Below, one piece after another: positions 8,957 to 16,084 of a DNA stretch of 64,000 bases (the first letter of the stretch is position 1; each line of letters begins with the position of its first letter). Source of the DNA: Streptomyces endophytica (lineage in GTDB: Bacteria > Actinomycetota > Actinomycetes > Streptomycetales > Streptomycetaceae). Under the pieces are notes generated by a model. The model did no database searches. It worked only from the letters and a program-made list of their open reading frames with translations, and was not told where the DNA came from. Position numbers and translations under genes: made by a program. The stretch is from NCBI RefSeq assembly GCF_026153355.1, contig NZ_CP110636.1, forward strand, positions 992,001 through 1,056,000. The letters run 5' to 3'.

Positions 8957-10286
8957 GTGCAGACTTCAAAATCACCCCTGATGACCTGCATAAGGTCTCA
9001 TTACGCTTCGCATATGGTCAGGAACTTCTTGACTCGGCGGCTAGCCAGCTCAACGCCTCGTTGCAAAATGCGGGTGGTATGGCTGGTGACGATGAGTATG
9101 CGAAGCAGTTCGCAAAGAAGTATGACAGTGCCGCGCGGGCGCTCTTCACTGCGCTCTCTGCAGCCGTGCGAGCGGTCGGCCAGGCGTCAACGTGCCTGGT
9201 GGTCACGGCCAATAACTATCTAAAGGCCGATCACCACTCCAACGCCAAGACTGGAGGAGGTGGGCCTAAGCAATACAGCCTCCCTCCGGTTTTTACGGAC
9301 GTCATCTACCCCGATCCTGAGTCGGCCGTGGGTCCTGGTGACCACCCGTTCGCCCACACGCCGCTGGATGACTACTGGCCGTCCGGCCACCAGGACAAGC
9401 TTCGTGCGGCCGCGAATGCCTACCGCCTGGCTTCTCAAGGGCTGGATAGAATCAGCCGGGATCTTCACCTCTACGTAAAGGCTCTGACTGACAACAACTC
9501 CAGCGAATCGGTCCACGGCATGGCCACTTTCTGGGCCAACATATGGCAAGACGGCGCCGCGGCAGAACGGGCGCCTCTTTCTATGGCAAAGAGCGCGTGT
9601 GACGTTGGCTCATGCCTGCGATGAACTGGCCTCGTCCATCGATCACGCCCGGAGCGAGTTCGAGACCAAGATGACAGAGGCTGGAATTGCAATTACCGCC
9701 ACCACGGGTGATTGCAGTTATTCTGACTCCTGTCACTGGAGGTGGTTCCGATGCGGCCGGAGCCGCCCTAGACAGTGCCGAGGCAGCGGCAATATTCGCC
9801 AGCGTTGAATCGATTCTTGATGTTGCGGTGTCCGCAATCGCTGGCGATGTGGTTGGCGAACTCGCATCCTTGTTGGAAATAGCAGCGGAAGCGGTTCCCG
9901 AGCTTGAGGCGGCTGAAGCTGAGACCACCGAGGTAACCCAGGTCCTTGAACGCGAGATGGCCGAGGCGAGTTCCCGGCCCAAAGGAAAGGGCGGCGGGGG
10001 GTCATCTCCACCTCCCGCCACTCGGATCATGCCTCCAAACGGTCGCAATGGAAGTCTGCCGGCTTTCCCAGACGCGAAACCGGGACGCGCAAAAACTTCC
10101 GTGCAAAGCGGAGGGGGAAAGAGGCCGCGTTGGGTAAACAAGAAGGGGCAAATCTTCGAGTGGGATTTTCAGCACGGCACGGTCGAGATGTACGATAAGA
10201 CCGGCAAGAAGCATCTGGGCGAGTTCGATGCCACAACCGGTGAGCAAACGAAGCCCGGCGATCCGTCGCGACACGTAGAGAAGTGA
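8953..10286 (+). pseudogene. Polymorphic toxin: WXG-like N-terminal domain, colicin E3-type rRNase C-terminal domain; two frameshifts
   Basis: Codons run in frame from ATG 8953 (MSADFKITPDDLHKVS) through a helical domain with GGMAGDDEYAKQFAKKYD, the pattern of streptomycete type VII effectors. The frame stops at 9624. It resumes shifted at about 9600 (TLAHACDELASSIDHARSEF) and again at about 9710 (VIAVILTPVTGGGSDAAG), ending at 10286. Removing two extra bases gives ~443 aa. The C-terminal ~55 residues (GQIFEWDFQHGTVEMYDKTG, then GEFDATTGEQTKPGDPSRHVEK) match the colicin E3/cloacin DF13 ribonuclease domain, which cleaves 16S rRNA. The Asp, His and Glu of EWD-QHG-xVE line up with the E3 catalytic residues. 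Base composition is visibly less GC-rich than the neighbours and codon 17 is TTA. A real pseudogene or two sequence errors remain possible. Confidence 0.8.
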
Positions 10287-10540
10287 TGATGGCCAACAGG
10301 AAAATCTACGCATTCAGCAAAGAAGACGAGTCTTTTGTGAATGAAATTCAGGTTCCGGATGTTTCTCCACAGATTCTGGCCGATGTTTTTCAAGTAAATG
10401 TGGAGAATGTCGATTACGTGCACGACATCGGTCCTGCTCAGGCTTTGTTTCTGGAGCGGCTCACTGGAAAGTCTCTCGATCTGGCGCGCTTCGACTATCA
10501 GCTGACGACGCTCGGGGACGACGATCCAGAGGCTGGCTGA
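10286..10540 (+). CDS. Candidate immunity protein for the E3-type toxin
   Basis: 84 aa, acidic, reading MMANRKIYAFSKEDESFVNE at the N-terminus, with later YVHDIGPAQALFLERLTG and the C-terminus TTLGDDDPEAG. ATG 10286 overlaps the toxin stop (TGATG); ATG 10289 or GTG 10283 are alternatives. Position directly behind the rRNase domain and acidity against a basic toxin tip argue for immunity. It does not resemble the classical cloacin/E3 immunity family and looks closer to small DUF7683-like proteins as I recall them. The reading frame is intact although the toxin is broken, consistent with retained protection. Confidence 0.65.
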   Translation: MMANRKIYAFSKEDESFVNEIQVPDVSPQILADVFQVNVENVDYVHDIGPAQALFLERLTGKSLDLARFDYQLTTLGDDDPEAG

Positions 10541-10594
10541 AACAACCGGGTCGCACAACAGCTACTCGGCGCTGCACAGTCCCAGGGCTTGACT

Positions 10595-10627
10595 GCGGTG
10601 GGCCCGGTCCAGCACTGAGCCCACCGC
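10595..10627 (+). terminator. Stem-loop after the immunity gene
   Basis: GCGGTGGGC / GCCCACCGC, perfect 9-bp arms with a 15-nt loop, 55 bp after the stop. Likely an intrinsic terminator closing the toxin-immunity unit. Confidence 0.55.
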
Positions 10628-10660
10628 ACGGCTACTCGTCGTCAAGTCGTGCCATCGTGT

Positions 10661-10765
10661 CTCGGTGGCACGGGCGTCAAACTGAGTGCCACCGTCGGAG
10701 ACGAACTGGGGTCGGTCGTGCCCGACGGGGATCGCACCCGCCCCCGACGTCACCGAGCAGCAGAA
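10661..10765 (+). pseudogene. msrA 3'-end remnant 2
   Basis: Nearly the same sequence as remnant 1: GGTGVKLSA, then after a one-base shift PSETNWGRSCPTGIAPAP. It lies between the toxin-immunity terminator and the intact DUF6247 gene, in the same relative position as remnant 1 before the ruined DUF6247 copy. No coding potential of its own. It shows that the tail travels with the DUF6247 module. Confidence 0.7.
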
Positions 10766-10855
10766 AGCTCCAGGCGGAGGTGGTCCCGCAGGTCCGGGCC
10801 GGGCCGGTGGCCGTCCGGCCTCTCCCTCACTCGTTCGAGCGGAGAGAGAGCACCC

Positions 10856-11260
10856 ATGCCCGATACGCTGACCAACGGGACCAGAATCACGCCCATGGGA
10901 GTAGCCATGACCACCTCCGCCGCTGGGCAGCCACTCATTCCGCAGCCCCCTGCCACGGTTGCCGCGCTCCGGCAGGCCATCAGTCAGATCGCGCCGGCGG
11001 CGTTGCCGGCCTTCACGCGGGAGCTCGACCAAGCGGCCGACCAGTCCCGGCAGGGCTCCGATCTGGCACCGCTCCAGCGGTTCATCGCCCAGTGGGCCGT
11101 CTACGTCCACATCCAGCGTCGCCCCGACGCGGCAGCGGACCTCCGCCGCTGGGAGGACGCTGCCGAATCGGGCGACGCGGCTCAGGCCCGGAAGGCCGCC
11201 TCCGAGATCGGCCGGATCCTGGACGAAGCCCACGCCGCCATCGGCCTCTCGGCCCGGTGA
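10856..11260 (+). CDS. DUF6247-family protein (possible antitoxin)
   Basis: 134 aa from ATG 10856 (ribosome site GGAGAGAGAG), or 117 aa from ATG 10907 (MTTSAAGQPLIPQPP, with GGGAG five bases upstream). The second start is supported by the duplicated copy at 8400, which matches from there. The core AISQIAPAALPAFTRELDQA and WAVYVHIQRRPDAAADLRRW resembles DUF6247, a streptomycete family of unknown function. The stop overlaps the next start (GTGA), as in antitoxin-toxin pairs. The antitoxin role is inferred from that layout and from the duplication. Confidence 0.7.
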   Translation: MPDTLTNGTRITPMGVAMTTSAAGQPLIPQPPATVAALRQAISQIAPAALPAFTRELDQAADQSRQGSDLAPLQRFIAQWAVYVHIQRRPDAAADLRRWEDAAESGDAAQARKAASEIGRILDEAHAAIGLSAR

Positions 11261-11529
11261 GCGCCGACTGGCGCTGGGAGTACGACCCCGACCACGAGCA
11301 TGTAGCAGGCGGCATCCCTGTTCGCGTGGTGGCGGAGGTGGAACGTCTGACCGGCCAGCTCGTCGATCTGGCAAGTACGGGCGTCGACCTCAGCGGCTTC
11401 GGCAACGGTCCCCGACCGGGCGGTCTGCGCCGCATGGACGCCGCCGGCGGCTGGTTCTACTTCCTGGTGGCACCCCGTGCGCAGCTGATCGTCGTCGTCC
11501 GCATCGTGCCACCGTTCGACGCGCTGTAG
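11257..11529 (+). CDS. Small toxin-like protein paired with DUF6247
   Basis: 90 aa from GTG 11257 (VSADWRWEYDPDHEHVAGG). One central helix region (VRVVAEVERLTGQLVDLAS) precedes beta-rich sequence GGWFYFLVAPRAQLIVVVRI with a short tail. Size, fold pattern and the preceding GTGA overlap suggest a RelE/ParE-like small toxin, but the usual catalytic residues cannot be pinned down by eye. A 12-bp stem-loop terminator follows 18 bp after the stop, so the two genes form one transcript. It could equally be a non-toxic partner. Confidence 0.6.
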   Translation: MSADWRWEYDPDHEHVAGGIPVRVVAEVERLTGQLVDLASTGVDLSGFGNGPRPGGLRRMDAAGGWFYFLVAPRAQLIVVVRIVPPFDAL

Positions 11530-11547
11530 CCGTCATCACTGACCATC

Positions 11548-11576
11548 TCGCGTGCCAGGGGTTACCTGGCACGCGA
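11548..11576 (+). terminator. Stem-loop after the DUF6247/toxin-like pair
   Basis: TCGCGTGCCAGG - GGTTA - CCTGGCACGCGA, perfect 12-bp arms, 5-nt loop, no T-run. Closes the two-gene unit. Confidence 0.7.
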
Positions 11577-11584
11577 CCCGCGGA

Positions 11585-11636
11585 GGCGGGGCCCGGGGTG
11601 AGCTGCCCGGTCGGCGTGTCCCCGGCCGAAGGCTGA
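11585..11636 (+). pseudogene. msrA 3'-end remnant 3
   Basis: Reads [13 protein letters not shown] followed by TGA, almost identical in protein and DNA to the native MsrA terminus ([13 protein letters not shown]). It lies immediately after the terminator of the DUF6247 module. It marks the right border of the island relative to msrA at the left. Confidence 0.7.
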
Positions 11637-11831
11637 TCAGGTAGCAGGAGGCGTCCCCTCGTCCGTACGGCGAGCCAGCTGATGCCATTCGTGCCCACAC
11701 CCGCCAGCGCAGTAGCGCTCACGTCGGCGGGTGTCGGCGATGGCCAGCAGCGCGATCAACAGCCGAAACGCTCTGGGTAGGTCGTACGGCGGGAGTCCGG
11801 ACATCTGGAGCCGCCATCGGGTCAGCATCAC
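11637..11831 (-). CDS. Short ORF, possibly the C-terminal remnant of a conserved protein
   Basis: 64 aa (LTRWRLQMSGLPPYDLPRAF, then LLIALLAIADTRRRERYCAGGCGHEWHQLARR). The CxxxC-H arrangement hints at a small metal site. An overlapping minus frame above it (11719-11979, with ELVHSCVQARASEEDGPGDH) also looks protein-like, so the stretch 11637-11979 may be one gene broken by a frameshift. No good ribosome site is seen. I do not recognise the family. Confidence 0.3.
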   Translation of the reverse strand: MMLTRWRLQMSGLPPYDLPRAFRLLIALLAIADTRRRERYCAGGCGHEWHQLARRTDEGTPPAT

Positions 11832-12065
11832 AGCCGGTGTGTACGTCGGGCGTATGCAGGAGCGCGCGATGGTCTCCTGGGCCGTCCTCCTCCGACGCGC
11901 GCGCCTGGACGCAGGAATGCACCAGCTCCCCGACGACCAGGCGTTGCTCGGCTTCCGGACAGCCGGCGAACCATGCCATGCCCTCTGCGATTCAGCCAGG
12001 GCCGGGTTCCCAAGCTGAGCAGTTTGCAGGCGTCCGGGGACCGCTGCGGTGTGCGTGACGCGTGG

Positions 12066-12719
12066 TCAGTTGCTGCCACGTGGTGCGCCGTGCCAGCGCC
12101 AGTCCGTTCGGCGGGGGTGGCCGGGGGTTTCGAGGCGGCCGGTGGCCCACAGCAGGGTCGACCACGGGGTGCCTGTGGAGGGTACGTCGGGGAAGAGGCG
12201 TGCGAGAGCTCGCTCGCTCAAGTCCTGCGGGGGCTCGTACGCGCGGTGCACGCCCTGGGCGATGTCGTGGGTGTGGACGAGGGTCTCGACGACACCCATC
12301 GCCGCGAATCCCTCCGGGTCGGAGGCGCCGAAGACATGCGGGGCCAAGGTCGTGGGAGCCGCGGTGTCGACGGCGGCTGCGAGCAGGCCGCCGCAAGCCG
12401 TCACTACGGTCAGGAGTCCCTCGGGTCCCGCGTCCTCGTCGCCGAAGATGACATTGGCCGGGCCGTCGGGACGATCACGGGAGATGCGCAGTGGGACGCG
12501 TGGGACGTCCATCGGCTGCGCGAGGCCGAACCGCAGTGCGTAGGTGAGCAGATCGTCCGCGAGGTGTTCCAGGGTCTCCCAGCACGTCCACTCCAAGCTG
12601 CCGGCCCTGCCCTGCCATTGGGCCGCGGGGACGCCGGTGAGGGTATCGACGCAGTGGGCGACGGCCCGGCGCACATGGCTCCCGCTCACCAGCACGTGCG
12701 GTTCGACGGAGGGTGGCAT
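12066..12719 (-). CDS. DinB/maleylpyruvate-isomerase-type (mycothiol-dependent) protein
   Basis: 217 aa. CWETLEHLADDLLTYALRFG carries the first metal-ligand histidine of the four-helix DinB/MDMPI fold. VVETLVHTHDIAQG supplies the HxxxH-type pair. The fold binds zinc and, in actinobacteria, often works on mycothiol adducts or as an isomerase or transferase. The ATG at 12719 starts MPPSVEPHVLVSG. It is a lone gene between the island and the XRE regulator. Fold assignment is reasonable; the reaction is unknown. Confidence 0.65.
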   Translation of the reverse strand: MPPSVEPHVLVSGSHVRRAVAHCVDTLTGVPAAQWQGRAGSLEWTCWETLEHLADDLLTYALRFGLAQPMDVPRVPLRISRDRPDGPANVIFGDEDAGPEGLLTVVTACGGLLAAAVDTAAPTTLAPHVFGASDPEGFAAMGVVETLVHTHDIAQGVHRAYEPPQDLSERALARLFPDVPSTGTPWSTLLWATGRLETPGHPRRTDWRWHGAPRGSN

Positions 12720-12922
12720 GCGGGAAGCCTACAAGGCCGGGCTGACAGCGCCCCAGGAGCCCGGCTCTCACGAGGATTGCGACGAGCACTGCGGACTGTG
12801 CAAGTCGTGTGTGGGGACGGCTCGTTGGCCGGTTCGGCGCCAGGCCGAATTGCCTTGTCCGTTGAGCAAGGGCACCAGCAGTAGTAGGAGGAGCAGCAGC
12901 AGCGGTTCCCCTGGCCCGGTCG

Positions 12923-13762
12923 CTACGGCGGTGGCGGTGCCTGGTCGGTCGTTGGGCTGCCGTCGAAGTAGATCACGAGGGTTTGTTCCGGCTGTTCTGC
13001 CAGGTGGAAGGCGGTGTAGTGGTAGTCGACCGTTCCGCGGGTGGGGTGGCGGAGGCGTTTGTGGCCGCTGTGGCGGGGTTGTAGCTCGTAGTGGGGCCAC
13101 CAGGTGCGGGCTTCCGGGCTTCGTTCGTGCAGGTCGTCTATCAGGTGGGTGTAGCGCGGGTCGTCGGGGTGGTGGGTGGAGAGGGTGCGGAGGCGGGCGA
13201 GGAGGGCGCGGGCCTCGGGTTCCCAGTCGACCAGGACCTCGCGGGCCGCGGGTTCGAGGAAGACCCAACGGACGAGGTTGGGCGGGCGATTGGCTTCGGT
13301 GGTGGGGTGAGGGGAGAAGAGGTGGGGGAAGAGCTGGGCGGCGGCCTGGTTGTGGCTGAGCACGTCGTAGTTGCCGGCGATGAGGTACGCCGGGTGTGGC
13401 TGGAGGAGGAGGGGGACGGCCGCCGCCTCGGCGGTGAGGGGTTCGGGGTGCCCGGCCTCGGGGGCGGGGGTGTGACCGGCGAGGTGGAAGAGGTGGTCAC
13501 GCTCGTGCCGGTCGAGCCGTAGTGCCGCGGCGAGGGCGTGCAGGACCTGTTCGGAGGCGCGGATCTTGCGGCCTTGCTCCAGGTACGTGTACCAGGTGGC
13601 GCTGATACCGGCGAGCAGGGCGAGTTCTTCCCGGCGGAGTCCCGGGGTTCGCCGGCGGCCGGTCCGCGGCAGGCCGACCTCGTCGGGTGTGAGGCGCTCC
13701 CGGCGGGTGCGCAGGAACGTGCCGAGTTGGCGGCGTTGCGGGTCGGGCTGCTGTTTCGGCAT
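12923..13762 (-). CDS. XRE-type helix-turn-helix regulator with MmyB-like ligand-binding domain
   Basis: 279 aa. The HTH lies in the first ~75 residues (LGTFLRTRRERLTPDEVGLP, then REELALLAGISATWYTYLEQ), with the characteristic GRRRTPGLRREE signature of this family. The rest (HPAYLIAGNYDVLSHNQAAA, VDWEPEARALLARLR, SGHKRLRHPTRGTVDYHYTA) is the MmyB-like PAS-fold domain. Start ATG at 13762 (MPKQQPDPQRRQLG) has AGAGGTG upstream; a longer start would translate the tandem repeats. It is divergent from the SDR gene with a palindrome between them, the usual regulator/target layout of this family. Confidence 0.9.
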   Translation of the reverse strand: MPKQQPDPQRRQLGTFLRTRRERLTPDEVGLPRTGRRRTPGLRREELALLAGISATWYTYLEQGRKIRASEQVLHALAAALRLDRHERDHLFHLAGHTPAPEAGHPEPLTAEAAAVPLLLQPHPAYLIAGNYDVLSHNQAAAQLFPHLFSPHPTTEANRPPNLVRWVFLEPAAREVLVDWEPEARALLARLRTLSTHHPDDPRYTHLIDDLHERSPEARTWWPHYELQPRHSGHKRLRHPTRGTVDYHYTAFHLAEQPEQTLVIYFDGSPTTDQAPPPP

Positions 13763-13770
13763 GGGTGTGG

Positions 13771-14006
13771 CACCTCTCGGTTTGCGGGCGCGTCTCGGTT
13801 GGGGGCGCGTGTCGACTGTGGGCGCGTCTCGGTTGTGGGCGCGTCTCGGTTGCGGGCGTCTCTCCGTGACGGGCACCTCTCCGTGACGGGCGCCTCTCCG
13901 TTACCGGCACCTGCCCTTCGTGCAGCGCCCCTCGTACCGCGCCTCTCGTGCAGCGCTCCTCGTACAGCGCCTCTCGTGCAGCGCCCATCGTGCAGCGCCC
14001 CTCGTC
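13771..14006. repeat. Two adjoining minisatellites (17-bp units, then 14-bp units)
   Basis: About eight diverged 17-bp units (core CGCGTCTCGGTTGCGGG) fill 13771-13905. From 13915 the period changes to about 14 bp (core CGCCCCTCGTGCAG), five units to about 14006. They occupy most of the 390-bp gap between the divergent XRE regulator and the SDR gene. On the regulator strand they would be leader RNA. No gene is seen here. Confidence 0.7.
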
Positions 14007-14055
14007 GCTCGCGTGGCACCGATCGTCTCTCGCCCTCGCATGGCACCGCTGGTTC

Positions 14056-14075
14056 CAGAATAAATGCGTTCTGGA
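14056..14075. promoter_or_regulatory. Operator-like palindrome CCAGAA-N8-TTCTGG
   Basis: Perfect 6-bp arms in an AT-rich window, extended by near-symmetric GGT/ACC flanks. It lies 77 bp upstream of the SDR start in the gap shared with the divergent XRE/MmyB regulator. Most likely the regulator's binding site and the SDR promoter region. Function inferred from position and symmetry. Confidence 0.6.
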
Positions 14076-14151
14076 TACCAGGGTGAGGGGCTTTCAGACT
14101 GACGTGGCGGTCGGGCAACGGGTCCGGGCCCGTACGGCAGAGGAGGAGACC

Positions 14152-14889
14152 ATGTCCGGTATCGAGGGGAAAGTCGTGGCGATCACGGGGGCCAGCAGCG
14201 GCATCGGGGAGGCGACAGCATTGCTGCTTGCCGAGCGCGGGGCGCGGCTCGTGTTGGGGGCGCGCCGGTCGGAGCGCCTGGCGGAGCTCGTGGGACGGAT
14301 TACGGCGGCGGGGGGTGTGGCCGTGCAGATCCGTACCGACGTGACCCGGCGGGAGGATCTGAAGGCCTTGGTCGCGCTGGCAGTTGAGCGCTTCGGGCGG
14401 CTCGACGTACTCGTCGGCAATGCCGGGGTCGGGACGATCTCGCCGCTCGACGATCTACGGGTCGAGGAATGGGATCACATGGTCGATGTGAATGTGAAGG
14501 GGGTGCTGCACGGGATCGGCGCCGCGCTCCCGGTCTTCCGGGCGCAGGGCAGCGGGCACTTCGTCACCACCGCCTCCACGGCCGCCTTTCGCATCGTGCC
14601 GGCCATGGCGGTCTACGCCGGTACCAAGTTCGCGGTCCGGGCGATCTGCGAGGGGCTGCGCCAGGAAGCGGGCGAGGCGCTGCGGGTGACCACCGTCTCC
14701 CCTGGCGCCATCTCGACCGACTTCGCCGAGGCGTCGACCAACAGCCGGGTACGGGCCGAGATCACGGCGATGCGGGACCGTCTCGCCATCCCGCCCGACG
14801 CGATCGCCCGGGCCATCGCGTTCGCCATCGAGCAGCCTGCGGACGTCGACGTGAACGAGGTCGTGGTGCGGCCCACCGCGCAGGGTTAG
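14152..14889 (+). CDS. Classical short-chain dehydrogenase/reductase (SDR)
   Basis: A 245-aa NAD(P)-dependent oxidoreductase. Cofactor motif TGASSGIGE at residue ~12, NAG motif (GNAGVGTISPL), active-site Ser in TTASTAAF, and YAGTK for the catalytic Tyr/Lys. GARRSERL after strand 2 suggests NADPH preference. Strong ribosome site AGGAGGAG before ATG 14152. Likely controlled by the divergent XRE/MmyB regulator through the CCAGAA palindrome; that family typically regulates an adjacent SDR. Substrate unknown. Confidence 0.93.
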   Translation: MSGIEGKVVAITGASSGIGEATALLLAERGARLVLGARRSERLAELVGRITAAGGVAVQIRTDVTRREDLKALVALAVERFGRLDVLVGNAGVGTISPLDDLRVEEWDHMVDVNVKGVLHGIGAALPVFRAQGSGHFVTTASTAAFRIVPAMAVYAGTKFAVRAICEGLRQEAGEALRVTTVSPGAISTDFAEASTNSRVRAEITAMRDRLAIPPDAIARAIAFAIEQPADVDVNEVVVRPTAQG

Positions 14890-15050
14890 CGTCCGTGCCC
14901 CATCGCGCAGGGCTAGCGTCCGTGGAGGGGCTTGGGGACGTGTGCTGGGGACACGCACGGGGGCCAACTCACCGCTGCATAGGCCGACTTCGCCGGAGTT
15001 CTCGTGTATGCCTCCGGGGCAGCGGTTGGACGCGTCCTACAGTCGGCTGC

Positions 15051-15956
15051 ATGGACTGGATCGAGCGGGTGGGGAAACTGCGGCAGTGGTCGCGGAACGG
15101 GGCTCGGGCGCCGCACAAGCCGTTGTTGATGTTGTACGCGCTGGGGCGGTTCCGGCGGCAGCCCGACGGGGTCATGCGGTACTCGGACGTGGAGCAGGAT
15201 CTGCGGGATCTGCTGGCGGACTACGGGCCGGCGCATCAGACGTCGCCGGCGTATCCGTTTCACCATCTGGTGAGTGACGGGGTGTGGGAGGTCCGGACGG
15301 ACAGCGGGGCGGGGAGTCCGGGGACCGGGGTGCAGGTGTTGCGGGAGAGCGGGGCGCGGGGGCAGTTCGTGCCCGGGTTGCGGTCCGCGTTGTCCGAGGA
15401 TCCCGCTCTGCTCGGGCGGCTGGCGCAGGTGTTGCTGGAGGTTCATTTTCCGCCGTCGCTTCATGGGGACATCGCGGCCGCGGTGGGGCTCGATCTGGAG
15501 ACGGGTGGTGGGGCGGTGCTGCCCGGCGGCGGTGCGGGGCCCGGCCGGCGACGGGCGGAGGAGCTGCGCAGGCAGGTGCTGATCGCCTACGAATACCGTT
15601 GCGCCTTCTGCGGGTTCGACGGGGCGATGGGGCGGGTGCCGGTGGGGCTGGAGGCGGCCCATGTGCGGTGGTGGGCGTTCCAGGGGCCGGATGACCTCGC
15701 GAACTGCCTGTGTCTGTGCTCGCTGCACCACAAGCTGTTCGACCGGGGGGTGCTGGGGTTGGACCCGGGGCGGCGGATCACCGTTTCCCGGGAGTTCGTC
15801 GGGCGGAGCGACGCGGCGAAGGGGCAGGTGCTGGACCTCACGGGGCAGACGCTGATCGGTCCGCAGGGCGGGAGTGAGCGGGTCGCGGGCGAACACATCG
15901 CGTGGCACACGGCGCAGGTTTTTCGTGGCCGGCCGCGCGTCCCGGAGTGTGTGTGA
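15051..15956 (+). CDS. HNH endonuclease of the phosphorothioate-DNA-binding (ScoMcrA-like) type
   Basis: 301 aa. The N-terminal half (RVGKLRQWSRNGARAPHKPL, LADYGPAHQTSPAYPFHHLV, HFPPSLHGDIAAAVGL) matches my memory of the sulfur-binding domain that recognises phosphorothioated DNA. The C-terminal half is an HNH nuclease: CAFCGFDG, LEAAHVRWWAFQGPDDLANC, LCSLHHKLFDRG, with the His-Asn-His ligands and zinc-knuckle cysteines. Enzymes of this kind cut Dnd-modified incoming DNA. ATG 15051 is the natural start; a longer upstream frame is read-through of the SDR region. Stand-alone, with no dnd genes in view. Confidence 0.8.
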   Translation: MDWIERVGKLRQWSRNGARAPHKPLLMLYALGRFRRQPDGVMRYSDVEQDLRDLLADYGPAHQTSPAYPFHHLVSDGVWEVRTDSGAGSPGTGVQVLRESGARGQFVPGLRSALSEDPALLGRLAQVLLEVHFPPSLHGDIAAAVGLDLETGGGAVLPGGGAGPGRRRAEELRRQVLIAYEYRCAFCGFDGAMGRVPVGLEAAHVRWWAFQGPDDLANCLCLCSLHHKLFDRGVLGLDPGRRITVSREFVGRSDAAKGQVLDLTGQTLIGPQGGSERVAGEHIAWHTAQVFRGRPRVPECV

Positions 15957-16084
15957 GGGGGGATGTGTGAGGGGCGTGCGCGTGGGGGGCGTGCGCGAGC
16001 GGAGCATGCCCCCGTGAGGCAGTGGACCTGCGGCAGTGGGTCTCAGGTGTGCGGGAGTGGGGCCCAGGCGTGAGGCAGTGGCCC

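Noticed and set aside
7539..11636. Classical integrative element or IS insertion at msrA
   Set aside because: No integrase, transposase, tRNA target or terminal inverted repeats were found; only the msrA-tail copies mark the borders.
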